Program-made: the position numbers and the translations under genes | Source of the DNA: Betaproteobacteria bacterium | GTDB lineage: Bacteria > Pseudomonadota > Gammaproteobacteria > Burkholderiales > SG8-39 | Assembly (NCBI GenBank): GCA_016195915.1 | Contig: JACPYS010000008.1 | Coordinates: 1 to 64,000, forward strand | DNA: 64,000 bases | Direction: 5' to 3' | Shown: positions 23,496 to 32,318 of the stretch, piece by piece | How the letters are laid out: every line of letters begins with the position of its first letter | Position numbering within the stretch: the stretch's first letter is position 1 | Notes under the pieces: generated by a model | Told to the model about the DNA's origin: nothing | What the model saw: only the letters and a program-made list of their open reading frames with translations | Database searches by the model: none

Positions 23496-25730
23496 CTATT
23501 TCTCGTCGAAAACGGTCACGCCCGCCCATTCGACAGGAGGCGGACTGCGTCGATACTCGGAGACGCGCCCGGCGTACAGCGCATACAGCTTGCAGTGCGG
23601 ATGGATTTGTTCCAGGTCGCGCAGGCCCGCCTCCGCCCGGTCCCAGGCTCGCGATCGGTAGGATTTCAGCACCCGGTGCCAGAGCTTGATTTCATCGAGT
23701 ACCTTCGTGTCGACCTGCCCTTCGATTCCGATCGGCTCGAACACGCGCACCGCGCTGTCTTTCCCCTTCACCTTGATCAAATCGAGTTCCTTCCATTCCA
23801 CGTCCATGACAAGAATCCGGGTCGCCTCGCCGACGAGAATCCCCGCGCCGTAGGTCTTGGTACGCCCTTCGAGCCGGGACGCCAAGTTTACGGGATCGCC
23901 CATGGCAGTGTAGGCCTTGCGTACCTTCGAACCCATGTCCCCGACGCGGACATTGCCCGAGTTGAGTCCGACCCCGATGTTGAACTCCGGCCACCCGCGA
24001 GCGCGGAACCGCTGTCGCACCTCCTCGCAGGCGCTCTGCATTTCGAGCGCTGAGATCACGCCTAGGCGCGCGTGCTCCGCCTCCGACACCGGCGCGCCCC
24101 AGAACGCCATGATCGCGTCGCCGATGTACTTGTCGAGGGTGCCTCGATTGCGGCGAATGATCGCGCTCATTGTGGTGAGGTAATCGTTAATGTACTCCTT
24201 CAGGTCCTCCGGGCTCAGCGCCTCTGAGATGCCGGTGAAACCGCGCACGTCGGAGAACAGGATGGTCAGCTCGGCAGCCTTGGGCTCCATGCTGTACTTC
24301 TCCGGGTCCTTGGCCATCTCGTCGACCAGCTCCGGCGGGACGTACTGCCCGAAAAGGTCCGTGAATTGGCGCTTGGAGCGCGCTTCAACGAAGTAGCCAT
24401 AGGCCATATTGACGGTAAACAAGGCAAGCGTCATCAACAGCGATGCAGCAAGCGGCAACACCATGTCGCCATAGGACCAGACCACGAGGTTGAGTCCGCT
24501 GATGAGCCCGATGCCTGCCAGGCCGACCAGACAAGCGTAGAGGGGCGACAGCGCGGGCATCAGCAACGCCAACACCGCCCCGCCGATGATCAGCAGCAGT
24601 ACTTCCGCGCCCAGCATGAATGGCGGCCGCTGCTTGAGAGTCCGGTCGAGAATTCCCGCGACCAGATTGGCGTGGATCTCGACTCCGGGATACACGTTGT
24701 CCACCGGGGTCGAGCGCAAGTCCAGAAGCCCGTGCGCCGAAGTGCCGATGAACGCGATCTTGCCTTTCAACTGTTCCGGGGGTACGCGATCATTGAGTAC
24801 GTCGGCCAGGGAGATGTACGGAAAACTGCCTCTTTCGCCCCGGTACGGAATCAGCGTGCTGACCATCTCGTCCACGGGGATCGTCAGCGGGCCGACCTTG
24901 AGCCATTCCAGCCCGGAATAGTCCTTGTTCGCGAACCGCTCGGGCGGGTAGTCCGGCTCGATCTTCGGAAACCCGAGCAAGGTGCGCACCATCGCGAGCG
25001 ACAGGGCCTCGTAGTACTGCCCGTCGAGTTCGGCGATCATCGGCACCCGGCGCACAACGCCGTCGTCGTCGGGAAGCGAATTGATGTGGCCGGACGCCGC
25101 GGCGTTTTGCAGGAATTCCGGCAGATTGCCGCCGAAGCCGACCCAGGAGGTGAAGCTGATTTTCCGGTCACCGAACGCGCCCTTGGGCAATACCGGTGCC
25201 GGAATGGCGGCGATGCGCTTGGCGTCCCTGTCGCTGTTCAGGTAATACCCCAGCACGACCGGGCGGCCCTTGATCGCACCGGCAAACAGGCCATCGTTGT
25301 CGAGCTGCGGACGGATCTGCCGGTAGAGATCGGCGAACCCCGCGACCGGTTTGAGTTCCTTCTGCGCCATCTCGTCGAGCCGCTTGATGCCGGAGGAAAA
25401 GTCGCGCTCCGCAAACACCACGTCGAGGCCGACGATCGCGACCTTGTACTGCTCGAACAACTTCGTCATCAATCGCGCCATCACGTCGCGCGGCCACGGC
25501 CAGCGGGCGACCTCCTGCAGGCTCTTCTCGTCGATGTCGAGAATCACGATGCTTGCGGCTGCCGATCGCTGCCCGGTCGCGCGGCCCGGCATCGTCAGCC
25601 GCAGGCGCGTGTCGTAGATGATGTGATCGAGCTGGGCAACCAGCCCGATGCTGTAGAGCTGCGCCGCATGCCCGATGCACACGAGCACGATCGCCAGGCC
25701 CAGCGCAATGCGAACAAGATGCTTTTTCAA
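23496..25730 (-). CDS. CHASE2-class III adenylate/guanylate cyclase
   Basis: 744 aa membrane protein. An N-terminal transmembrane helix (about 7-27) is followed by a periplasmic CHASE2 sensory domain (about 30-360), a cluster of hydrophobic helices (about 375-450) and a cytoplasmic class III cyclase domain (about 490-670). The metal aspartates sit in LFSDVRGFTG and DKYIGDAIMAFWG, and the Lys in DKYIGD favours ATP as substrate. It would convert an extracellular signal to cAMP or cGMP. First cyclic-nucleotide gene of the operon, followed by the phosphodiesterase and the binding protein. It is preceded by FHA and PP2C genes, so phospho-regulation of the cyclase is possible. Confidence 0.88.
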   Translation of the reverse strand: MKKHLVRIALGLAIVLVCIGHAAQLYSIGLVAQLDHIIYDTRLRLTMPGRATGQRSAAASIVILDIDEKSLQEVARWPWPRDVMARLMTKLFEQYKVAIVGLDVVFAERDFSSGIKRLDEMAQKELKPVAGFADLYRQIRPQLDNDGLFAGAIKGRPVVLGYYLNSDRDAKRIAAIPAPVLPKGAFGDRKISFTSWVGFGGNLPEFLQNAAASGHINSLPDDDGVVRRVPMIAELDGQYYEALSLAMVRTLLGFPKIEPDYPPERFANKDYSGLEWLKVGPLTIPVDEMVSTLIPYRGERGSFPYISLADVLNDRVPPEQLKGKIAFIGTSAHGLLDLRSTPVDNVYPGVEIHANLVAGILDRTLKQRPPFMLGAEVLLLIIGGAVLALLMPALSPLYACLVGLAGIGLISGLNLVVWSYGDMVLPLAASLLMTLALFTVNMAYGYFVEARSKRQFTDLFGQYVPPELVDEMAKDPEKYSMEPKAAELTILFSDVRGFTGISEALSPEDLKEYINDYLTTMSAIIRRNRGTLDKYIGDAIMAFWGAPVSEAEHARLGVISALEMQSACEEVRQRFRARGWPEFNIGVGLNSGNVRVGDMGSKVRKAYTAMGDPVNLASRLEGRTKTYGAGILVGEATRILVMDVEWKELDLIKVKGKDSAVRVFEPIGIEGQVDTKVLDEIKLWHRVLKSYRSRAWDRAEAGLRDLEQIHPHCKLYALYAGRVSEYRRSPPPVEWAGVTVFDEK

Positions 25731-25775
25731 TCGGCCCCGGACAAACGGCGCGAGGAACGGAGGCCAGCGCTGGAA

Positions 25776-26534
25776 TCAGCTCTTCAGGAAGAATTCCATC
25801 TTTACGCCGGCGAGCTCGATCAGGTCATGGTCCTTGAGCGCACACGGCGATGCGCCGATCGACTGGCCGTTGACGGTGGGCTGCTTGGCGCCTTCTACGT
25901 GGGTGATGAAATAACCTTGCGGCCGGCGGGTCAGCACGGCAACCTGCATACCCGGCTTGCCGAGCGTGGTCAGCGGCTTGGTGAGCTCCAGTTCCCTGCC
26001 CGCGCTCCCGCCGGAAAGAATCTGGATCGCGCCGAGCGTCTGCGCAGGTTTGGGCGCCGCGACAGCGGCGGGCGCCGCAGCAACCGCGGGCCGTGCGGCA
26101 ACGGACCCGGGGGGCGGCGGCGCGGCGGGCCGCACGGAAGGGGCCTGACCCGCAGCAACCGCGCGTGCCTGATCCGCAGCCTGTCTCATCGCCGCGGGGC
26201 GCAACACCATTGTCTTTTCGAAATCGTTGGCTGCCGCAGGCGCCGCGGCCTCGCCAATGAACTTGAGCTTGTACTTGCCGAGTTCGATCACGTCGTTGTT
26301 CTGCAGGAAGTGCTTCTTGGCAGGGGCTCCGTTGATCAGCGTCCCGTTGGTGCTGCCGAGGTCTTCAAGAAAACAATCGTTCATGATCGTGACGATCACG
26401 GCGTGTTCGCCGCTGACCGCCAGATTGTCGATCTGGATATCGTTGTGCGGCTTGCGGCCGATGGTGGTGCGCTCCTTCAGCAAGGGGATTTCCTTGAGCA
26501 CCAGTCCATCCATGCTGAGAATTAGTTTCGCCAT
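25776..26534 (-). CDS. FHA domain protein
   Basis: 252 aa from ATG 26534 (TTG 26546 is also in frame). The N-terminal FHA domain (about 15-95) has the phosphothreonine-binding signature TIGRK, SGEH and GSTNGTLING. A Pro/Ala-rich linker (about 110-155) leads to a second, degenerate FHA-like domain (about 160-250) that lacks the Arg/Ser pair but keeps VNGQ. It probably reads phosphothreonine marks that the adjacent PP2C removes. No Ser/Thr kinase gene is visible in the window, so the kinase partner must lie elsewhere. Gap to the PP2C gene is 16 nt. Confidence 0.85.
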   Translation of the reverse strand: MAKLILSMDGLVLKEIPLLKERTTIGRKPHNDIQIDNLAVSGEHAVIVTIMNDCFLEDLGSTNGTLINGAPAKKHFLQNNDVIELGKYKLKFIGEAAAPAAANDFEKTMVLRPAAMRQAADQARAVAAGQAPSVRPAAPPPPGSVAARPAVAAAPAAVAAPKPAQTLGAIQILSGGSAGRELELTKPLTTLGKPGMQVAVLTRRPQGYFITHVEGAKQPTVNGQSIGASPCALKDHDLIELAGVKMEFFLKS

Positions 26535-26550
26535 AGCAGACCCCAAACGG

Positions 26551-27375
26551 TTACTTTAACCATCCAAAGACTTTAGCCATCACGCCTCGAGCGGCCGGGT
26601 ACTCCTTGACGACCCGGACGAGTATAACCGAAACGTTGTCGCGGCCCCCGTTGTCGTTGGCCATCTGGACCAGCTGCTGCGCAGCGAGTTTCAGGTTTGC
26701 GCCGAGCATCGATAGCGTCATTGCCATGTCCTCGTCCTCGACCATGTCGGACATCCCGTCGGAGCACAACAGATAGATGTCGCCGGGTTTGGTTTGGTAC
26801 TCGTGAATCTCCGGTTCGACGGTCGCGTCGATTCCGAGGGCGCGTGTGACGAGGTTCTTGTGTTGCGCTGTCAACGCCTGCTCCGGCGTGATCAGGCCCG
26901 CATCGAGTTGTTCCTGCAGCAGTGAATGATCGCGGGTGACCTGGGAAAACTTTCCATCGCGCATCATGTACAGGCGCGAGTCGCCGATGTGCGCGACCAT
27001 CATCTTGTTGTCGTAAAACAGGCACACCACCAGCGTGGTGCCCATCCCGGCGTACTGCGCCTGGCTCTGCGCCGCCTGGAAGATCGAGCTGTTCGCCTTG
27101 AGCACCTGCTCGAGCAGCAGGCTCTCGGCGACCACCTTGCTGGTGGTCGCGTCGATGTCGGAGGGGCGCACGCGCTGGAGGATCTGGGCAATCTCGGTGG
27201 TGATCAGCGTCGTGGCCATGCCACTCGCAACCTCCCCCGCGTTGTAGCCCCCCATTCCGTCGGCGAGGACCGCCAGACCGATGACCGGATCCGTGGCAAC
27301 CGAATCCTCGTTGTTCGAGCGCACCATTCCCGGGTCGGTGCAGGTACTGAATTCCAGGGCTTGCCGCATATCCAT
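26551..27375 (-). CDS. PP2C-family (Stp1/PrpC-like) Ser/Thr protein phosphatase
   Basis: 274 aa, full-length bacterial PP2C. Metal-binding motifs are RSNNEDS near the N-terminus, VLADGMGGYNAGE, HIGDSRLYMM, CSDGMSDMV and GRDNVSVILV. Cytoplasmic Mn/Mg-dependent phosphatase expected to dephosphorylate phospho-Ser/Thr proteins, probably ligands of the adjoining FHA protein. It starts 10 nt after the preceding small-protein gene and is followed after 16 nt by the FHA gene, so it is in one transcript. Confidence 0.9.
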   Translation of the reverse strand: MDMRQALEFSTCTDPGMVRSNNEDSVATDPVIGLAVLADGMGGYNAGEVASGMATTLITTEIAQILQRVRPSDIDATTSKVVAESLLLEQVLKANSSIFQAAQSQAQYAGMGTTLVVCLFYDNKMMVAHIGDSRLYMMRDGKFSQVTRDHSLLQEQLDAGLITPEQALTAQHKNLVTRALGIDATVEPEIHEYQTKPGDIYLLCSDGMSDMVEDEDMAMTLSMLGANLKLAAQQLVQMANDNGGRDNVSVILVRVVKEYPAARGVMAKVFGWLK

Positions 27376-27385
27376 AAATTGCTCG

Positions 27386-27787
27386 CTAGAGGCTGATGTC
27401 TACACCGCCAACCGAGATCGCTGCCTCCCCGACGCTTCCAGCGAACGCCGCATGCAACTTCGCCGCGGATTTTTCGCCCCCCAGGAAGCCCTGATCGGGA
27501 TCCTTGCTCGTGACCGGTTCGAGAACCCGGACTAAGCCTGGCGGAACGTCGGGAATGACCCTCAGAATATCAGTTGGCCGCTCGCACAAGGCGAACGGCA
27601 TGGCCGGCCGCAACTTGCGTGGATCGGAGCGCAAGGCCCCCGAGGCGGGACGAACCGTGGCGTCGCAGGCCATGCGTTCGCCGCCGATGAACGATGCGTT
27701 GCCGAACTGAATCAGTCCGAGCGTCCACAGGAGCGCCGCCATCGCGGCGCCGGTAAACCAATCAGTCATCCAGAATCCGGAATTCAT
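27386..27787 (-). CDS. Hypothetical membrane-anchored protein, first gene of the signalling operon
   Basis: 133 aa from ATG 27787, chosen because GGAG lies ~9 nt upstream; in-frame sequence further upstream has no support. One hydrophobic segment (about 11-28) is followed by a ~100-residue soluble tail rich in Pro, Arg and Lys. I do not recognise a family. Its position immediately before PP2C (10 nt) suggests a membrane partner of the FHA/PP2C/cyclase module. Confidence 0.6.
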   Translation of the reverse strand: MNSGFWMTDWFTGAAMAALLWTLGLIQFGNASFIGGERMACDATVRPASGALRSDPRKLRPAMPFALCERPTDILRVIPDVPPGLVRVLEPVTSKDPDQGFLGGEKSAAKLHAAFAGSVGEAAISVGGVDISL

Positions 27788-27994
27788 GCGTATGGGCTCT
27801 CCCTGTTTCTTCTTGGTTGTCAGACGGGCGGGAGGGCATCTCGATTTTACGCTACCCCGGTACGCAAGCAGGTACCTCAGCCCTGCACATGACCCGGGCC
27901 GCACCTGCGAACGACAGCAGTGAGTGACCCGAATGACACGCAGAAATGCCCCTTCGCCCTTACAACCCTCCAGAAAACAGATGCCTGATACGCA

Positions 27995-28023
27995 TTCTTA
28001 CAGTTAAGTATAAGCTGCGTCAA
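27995..28023 (-). promoter_or_regulatory. Putative sigma-70 promoter of the signalling operon
   Basis: On the minus strand TTGACG (28018-28023) and TAAGAA (27995-28000) are separated by 17 nt. The -35 matches 5/6, the -10 only 3/6. It would leave a ~200-nt 5' leader before ATG 27787. The 357-nt gap 27788-28144 shows no other coding sequence. Confidence 0.35.
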
Positions 28024-28054
28024 CGTTTTCTCGGATTTTCGGCCGCGCAAACGG

Positions 28055-28070
28055 GCCCGGGGGACCGGGC
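28055..28070. terminator. Hairpin downstream of the formyltransferase gene
   Basis: Perfect 6-bp GC stem GCCCGG/CCGGGC with a 4-nt loop, ~75 nt beyond the stop of the minus-strand gene. There is no U-run, so it is a terminator only by position. Confidence 0.25.
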
Positions 28071-28144
28071 AGAACGGGCATCTGCGGGGAAACCGCCAAA
28101 TTTTCGCACCATAGGCCGGAAAGCGACCCCGGGTGACGCTGAAT

Positions 28145-29077
28145 CTACCCGCCGAAAACCGTGCCTACGGTAATGCCTGCCGACGCGATGAACTCGCCGG
28201 CGGGAAGCTTCTTTCCGTCTGCGAGCTTCGCCTTGAAGACCTCGATCCGCCCGCCCTGCGCCGTGACGGAAAAACTCGAAGCACCCGCTTCGACGACCTC
28301 GCCGATCTTGCCGCGAACGGCGCCTAAGGTCCGCACCACGTGCTTGCGCGCGTCGAATATCTGCAGCTTCCGACCGTTTAGAGTGGTCCAGGCGCCCGGA
28401 GCGGGGTTGCAGCCGCGGATCAGGTTGTAGATGAAATCGACGTGATTCGCCCAGTGGACCCGCGCCTCGGCCTCGCGGCACCAGCCTTCGTAAGTGGCGA
28501 GTGATTCATCCTGCATCAGTTCGCGGTGCCGGCCCGCCAGCACCAGATCAGCCGCCTCGAGGATTGCGGCAACGCCCATCGGAAACAAGCGGTCGAAGTA
28601 CACGGTTCCGAGCGTGTCGTCCGGGCCGAGGTGCGTTTCCTTCTGCAGGATCACCGGACCTTCGTCGAGACCGTCCGTCGGCCGGAAGATGGTGAGCCCG
28701 GTCTTCGTCTCGCCGCGAATGATCGGCCAGTTGATGGAGCTCGGTCCGCGGAACTTCGGCAACAGCGAGGGGTGGTACTGAATCGTGCCAAAGCGCGGAA
28801 TGCGGACGAATTCCTGTGGCGCGAATTGAAGCACGAACGCCATCACGCCAAGTTCCGCGCTCAGATCCTGCATCGCGGCATGCGCTTCTGGATTCTTCAG
28901 CGACGGAAACTGGAACAGCTTGACACCTTTTTCCAGCGCGGCCATCTTGAGAGCATCGGGTCTTGCACCGGGCTTTTCCGGCGCACAGAACACACCGGCG
29001 ACCTCGTCGCCGCGGCCGAGGAAGGCCTCCATCACCGCCTTGCCGAAGTCCTGCTGTCCAACGATCACGATTCTCAT
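28145..29077 (-). CDS. Formyltransferase / 10-formyl-THF hydrolase-like protein
   Basis: 310 aa from ATG 29077, which overlaps the preceding stop (TGATG); GTG 29080 is the alternative. The N-terminal formyltransferase fold has the active-site motif YHPSLLPKFRG followed by INWPIIRGE and a catalytic Asp in DGLDEGP. The C-terminal ~100 residues resemble the FMT C-terminal domain. The motif set (YHPSLLP, INW) is closer to the hydrolase domain of 10-formyl-THF dehydrogenase than to methionyl-tRNA formyltransferase (usually NxHxSLLP). Being translationally coupled to the formyl-CoA transferase, it probably handles the formyl unit released from oxalate by exchange with, or hydrolysis of, 10-formyl-THF. 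Confidence 0.78.
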   Translation of the reverse strand: MRIVIVGQQDFGKAVMEAFLGRGDEVAGVFCAPEKPGARPDALKMAALEKGVKLFQFPSLKNPEAHAAMQDLSAELGVMAFVLQFAPQEFVRIPRFGTIQYHPSLLPKFRGPSSINWPIIRGETKTGLTIFRPTDGLDEGPVILQKETHLGPDDTLGTVYFDRLFPMGVAAILEAADLVLAGRHRELMQDESLATYEGWCREAEARVHWANHVDFIYNLIRGCNPAPGAWTTLNGRKLQIFDARKHVVRTLGAVRGKIGEVVEAGASSFSVTAQGGRIEVFKAKLADGKKLPAGEFIASAGITVGTVFGG

Positions 29078-30357
29078 CACGCGGCCTTTTTCGGCGTCTT
29101 GGGCGGGTTGGAAAATGCGCCCGCCTGCGTCAGGGCGGCAATCTTGTCCTCGTCATATCCCAGGACGGATTTCAGAACCTCGCCGGTGTGTTCCCCCAGC
29201 GTGGGGCTGCGCCGGATAACGGCTGGAGAAGCAGAGAGTTTGATCGGCATGCCGACGTTCCACCATTGGCCGCGCTGTGGATGGTCGAGTTCGACCCACA
29301 TCCCGCGGCCCCTCACATGCTCGTCCGTCGCAAGGTCCTCGGTGCTCATGATGGGCCCGCAGGGGACGTTGAGCGCGTTCAGGATCTCCATGAATTCGCG
29401 CTTGGTGTGTTTCTCCGCGAACTTATTGATCAGCGTCCACATCAGCGGCTGGTTCTTGCGGCGCTCGCCGATGCTGTGGAAATTGGGGTCTGCCGCAAGG
29501 CCGGGCATGCCGATATCCGGGCCGATGCGGTTCGCGAGCGCTTCCCACACCGCCTCCTGGACGACAATGTAGAGCCAGTCGTTGGCGCCGTGCGGCTTGC
29601 AGTGAATCGCGTTGCCGAGCTGTCCGCCGCCGGAATCGTTGCCCGCGCGAGGTACGTCGCCCATCCCCTGATACGTGGGAACCGAATACTCCGAAAGCGC
29701 CTGGCGCGTGAGGCGTTGGTGGTCGCGGAATTTCACGCGGCAAAGATTCATGACGCCATCCATCATCGCGACTTCGACGTATTGGCCCTGACCGGTGCGG
29801 TTGGCCTGGTGCAGCGCGGCGAGCAGGCCGATTCCGAGATGCAATCCGGTTCCCGAATCGCCGATCTGCGCGCCGGTGACGAACGGCGGGCCGTCCGGAA
29901 CGCCGGTAGTGCTCATCGCGCCGCCCATGGCCTGTGCGACGTTTTCATACGCCTTGAAATCCGCGTAGGGGCCGGTGGAGCCGAATCCCTTGATCGAACC
30001 CATGACAATCCGGGGGTTGATCGCGTGGATCTTCTCCCAGGTGAATCCGAGCCGGTCGAGCACGCCCGGCCCGAAATTCTCCATCACGATGTCGCACTTG
30101 TGCAGCAGGTCCACGAACACCTGCTGGCCTTCGGCGCTCTTCATGTTGACCGTGATCGAGCGCTTGTTGCAGTTGAGCATCGTGAAATAGAGGCTGTCGG
30201 CGTTCGGCACGTCGCGCAACTGCCCGCGCGTGGCGTCGCCATGCGGCGGCTCGAACTTGATCACGTCGGCTCCCATCCAGGCGAGCAGCTGCGAGCAGGT
30301 CGGACCCGCCTGCACGTGGGTCATGTCGAGGATGCGAACGCCCTTGAGTGCTTCCAT
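29077..30357 (-). CDS. frc: Formyl-CoA:oxalate CoA-transferase
   Basis: 426 aa from ATG 30357, preceded by GGAG at 7-nt spacing. Class III CoA-transferase that moves CoA from formyl-CoA to oxalate. Close to the Oxalobacter Frc I know: LDMTHVQAGP at the N-terminus, SLYFTMLNCNKRSI, MENFGPGVLDR, and the catalytic Asp in QIGDSGTG (D167, equivalent to D169). A glycine-rich loop (SGGGQLG) matches the Frc active-site loop. It follows oxc by 61 nt and overlaps the formyltransferase by 1 nt. Together with Oxc it converts oxalate to formate and CO2, consuming a proton. Confidence 0.92.
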   Translation of the reverse strand: MEALKGVRILDMTHVQAGPTCSQLLAWMGADVIKFEPPHGDATRGQLRDVPNADSLYFTMLNCNKRSITVNMKSAEGQQVFVDLLHKCDIVMENFGPGVLDRLGFTWEKIHAINPRIVMGSIKGFGSTGPYADFKAYENVAQAMGGAMSTTGVPDGPPFVTGAQIGDSGTGLHLGIGLLAALHQANRTGQGQYVEVAMMDGVMNLCRVKFRDHQRLTRQALSEYSVPTYQGMGDVPRAGNDSGGGQLGNAIHCKPHGANDWLYIVVQEAVWEALANRIGPDIGMPGLAADPNFHSIGERRKNQPLMWTLINKFAEKHTKREFMEILNALNVPCGPIMSTEDLATDEHVRGRGMWVELDHPQRGQWWNVGMPIKLSASPAVIRRSPTLGEHTGEVLKSVLGYDEDKIAALTQAGAFSNPPKTPKKAA

Positions 30358-30418
30358 TCTGATCTCCAAGAATTCTGCGGCAGATAAACGGCCACCTGCC
30401 CTCGATCAACTCTCTTGC

Positions 30419-32167
30419 TTATTTCTTTTTTCCACTGGTCGGATTCAGGCGCGTAATGCGACCGCTTTCGGTGCCGGCGGTTTCATCGATGACGGCATTG
30501 ATGAGCGTGGGCTTGCGCGAGCGGATGGCTTGTTCCATCGCCTTGCGCAACTCGGCCGGGTTAGTTACGTGTACACCTACGCCACCGAAGGCCTCCATCA
30601 ACTTGTCATAGCGCGCGCCTTTGACGAAAACGGTGGGTGCGACATCGGGGGCGCCGGTCGGATTCACGTCGGTGCCGCCGTAAACGCCGTTGTTGTTGAA
30701 GATCACCACGCACACCGGCAAGTCATACCTGCAGAGGGTCTCGACTTCCATGCCGGAAAAGCCGAAGGCGCTGTCGCCCTCGATCGCGATCACCGGCTGG
30801 CGGCTGACCACGGCGGCCGCGACCGCAAAGCCCATGCCGATGCCCATGATGCCCCATGTGCCGACATCCAGGCGCTTGCGCGGCTTGTGCATGTCGACGA
30901 TGCTGCGGGTAAAGTCGAGCGCGTTGGCGCCTTCGTTCACCAGGATGGCGTCCGGGTTGGCCTTGATGATGTCGCGCACCACGGCGAGCGCGCTGTGGAA
31001 ATTCATCGGCACCGGATTCTTGGCCAGGGTCTCGGCCATCTTGGCGAGGTTCTTGTTCTTGCGCTCGGCGATGGCGCCAGTCCACTCCGCCGGCGGCTTG
31101 GCCCAGCTGCGGCCCGCAGCGGAGTCCGCAGTGGAGTCGATGGCGGCGAGCAGCGCCGACACGCAGGAACCGATGTCGCCGACCAGTGGGGCGTCGATGC
31201 GGACGTTGCTGTCCGCCTCCTGCGGCGAAATGTCGATCTGGATGAACTTCTGGCCGCCCCAGGCCTTGTGGTCCTTGCCGCCCCAGGTCTTGCCCTTGCC
31301 ATGCGAGAGCAGCCAGTTCAGGCGGGCGCCAACCAGCATCACGACGTCCGCCTCGGGCAACACATAGGAGCGGGCGGCGGCCGCGGACTGCTCGTGCGTG
31401 TCGGGCAGCAGGCCCTTGGCCATGGACATCGGCAGGTAGGGGATGCCGGTGCGCTCGACGAGGGTGCGGATATCCGCGTCGGCCTGTGCGTAGGCGGCAC
31501 CCTTGCCCAGTACGATGAGCGGACGCTTGGCGCCCTTGAGCAGTTCAACGGCGCGCTGCACGGCGTCCCGGGCCGGGCTCTGGCGCGGTGCCGGATCGAT
31601 CACCTTGATCAGCGATTTCCTGCCGGCTTCCGCGTCCATGGTCTGAGCGAACAGTTTTGCCGGCAGGTCGAGGTAGACGCCGCCCGGGCGACCGGAGACG
31701 GCGGCGCGGATGGCGCGCGCGATGCCCACGCCGATATCCTCGGCGTGCAGCACACGGAACGCGGCCTTGGCGAGCGGCTTGGCGATGGCCAACTGGTCCA
31801 TCTCCTCGTAGTCACCCTGCTGCAGGTCGACGATCTCGCGCTCGCTGGAGCCGCTCATGAGGATCATCGGGAAGCAATTCGTGGTGGCGTTGGCGAGGGC
31901 CGACAAGCCGTTGAGGAAGCCCGGGGCGGACACCGTCAGGCAGATGCCGGGCTTTTGCGTCATGAAGCCGGCGATGGCGGCGGCGTTGCCGGCGTTTTGC
32001 TCATGGCGGAACGAAATCACACGTAGACCTGAGGCCTGTGCCTTGCGGGTGAGGTCGGTGATCGGGATACCGGGCAGACCGAAGATCGTGTCGATGCCGT
32101 TGAGTTTGAGGGCATCGATGACCAGGTGAAAGCCGTCGGTCACTTGTGGTTGCGCATCGGTTGTCAT
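30419..32167 (-). CDS. oxc: Oxalyl-CoA decarboxylase
   Basis: 582 aa from ATG 32167. AGGAG lies 9 nt upstream and this start aligns with the known Oxc N-terminus (TDGFH), so the upstream ATG 32224 is less likely. ThDP enzyme: catalytic Glu E56 in RHEQNAG, ThDP/Mg motif [12 protein letters not shown] and ADP-site sequence [18 protein letters not shown]. It decarboxylates oxalyl-CoA to formyl-CoA. Near-consensus blocks such as [19 protein letters not shown] leave little doubt. First gene of the oxc-frc-formyltransferase operon, divergent from a Crp/Fnr regulator with a shared operator. Confidence 0.95.
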   Translation of the reverse strand: MTTDAQPQVTDGFHLVIDALKLNGIDTIFGLPGIPITDLTRKAQASGLRVISFRHEQNAGNAAAIAGFMTQKPGICLTVSAPGFLNGLSALANATTNCFPMILMSGSSEREIVDLQQGDYEEMDQLAIAKPLAKAAFRVLHAEDIGVGIARAIRAAVSGRPGGVYLDLPAKLFAQTMDAEAGRKSLIKVIDPAPRQSPARDAVQRAVELLKGAKRPLIVLGKGAAYAQADADIRTLVERTGIPYLPMSMAKGLLPDTHEQSAAAARSYVLPEADVVMLVGARLNWLLSHGKGKTWGGKDHKAWGGQKFIQIDISPQEADSNVRIDAPLVGDIGSCVSALLAAIDSTADSAAGRSWAKPPAEWTGAIAERKNKNLAKMAETLAKNPVPMNFHSALAVVRDIIKANPDAILVNEGANALDFTRSIVDMHKPRKRLDVGTWGIMGIGMGFAVAAAVVSRQPVIAIEGDSAFGFSGMEVETLCRYDLPVCVVIFNNNGVYGGTDVNPTGAPDVAPTVFVKGARYDKLMEAFGGVGVHVTNPAELRKAMEQAIRSRKPTLINAVIDETAGTESGRITRLNPTSGKKK

Positions 32168-32252
32168 GCTGAGATGCTCCTGCACGTCGCTGGCAGTCAC
32201 GACTTGAGGTTCGACGGTGCCCATGGTCGCCTCTTCCGGAAATGAGGTGAAA

Positions 32253-32295
32253 ATGATAGTGAGCCGCACCCTTCTGCGCCCTTGACTGCGGTCAA
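32253..32295 (-). promoter_or_regulatory. Crp/Fnr operator TTGAC-N4-GTCAA with oxc promoter
   Basis: The operator TTGACTGCGGTCAA spans 32282-32295. On the minus strand a -10-like TATCAT (5/6) at 32253-32258 lies 23 nt further on, placing the dyad centre near -42 as in class II CRP/FNR activation. On the plus strand TATAAT (32301-32306) sits 6 nt from the operator, ahead of the regulator gene, so binding could repress the regulator itself. Confidence 0.7.
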
Positions 32296-32318
32296 GGTTT
32301 TATAATCGCCACTCAGAA

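Noticed and set aside
24366-26525. 719-codon open frame on the plus strand, antisense to the cyclase and FHA genes
   Set aside because: It has no recognisable domain and is rich in His, Arg and Gln as expected for the reverse strand of a GC-rich gene. It runs across two well-supported genes. The same applies to 18911-20833 and 37705-39720 on the plus strand and 40216-42201 on the minus strand.
28055-28070. Classical rho-independent terminator after the formyltransferase gene
   Set aside because: The stem is perfect but short and there is no U-run on either strand, so it is listed only as a low-confidence hairpin.
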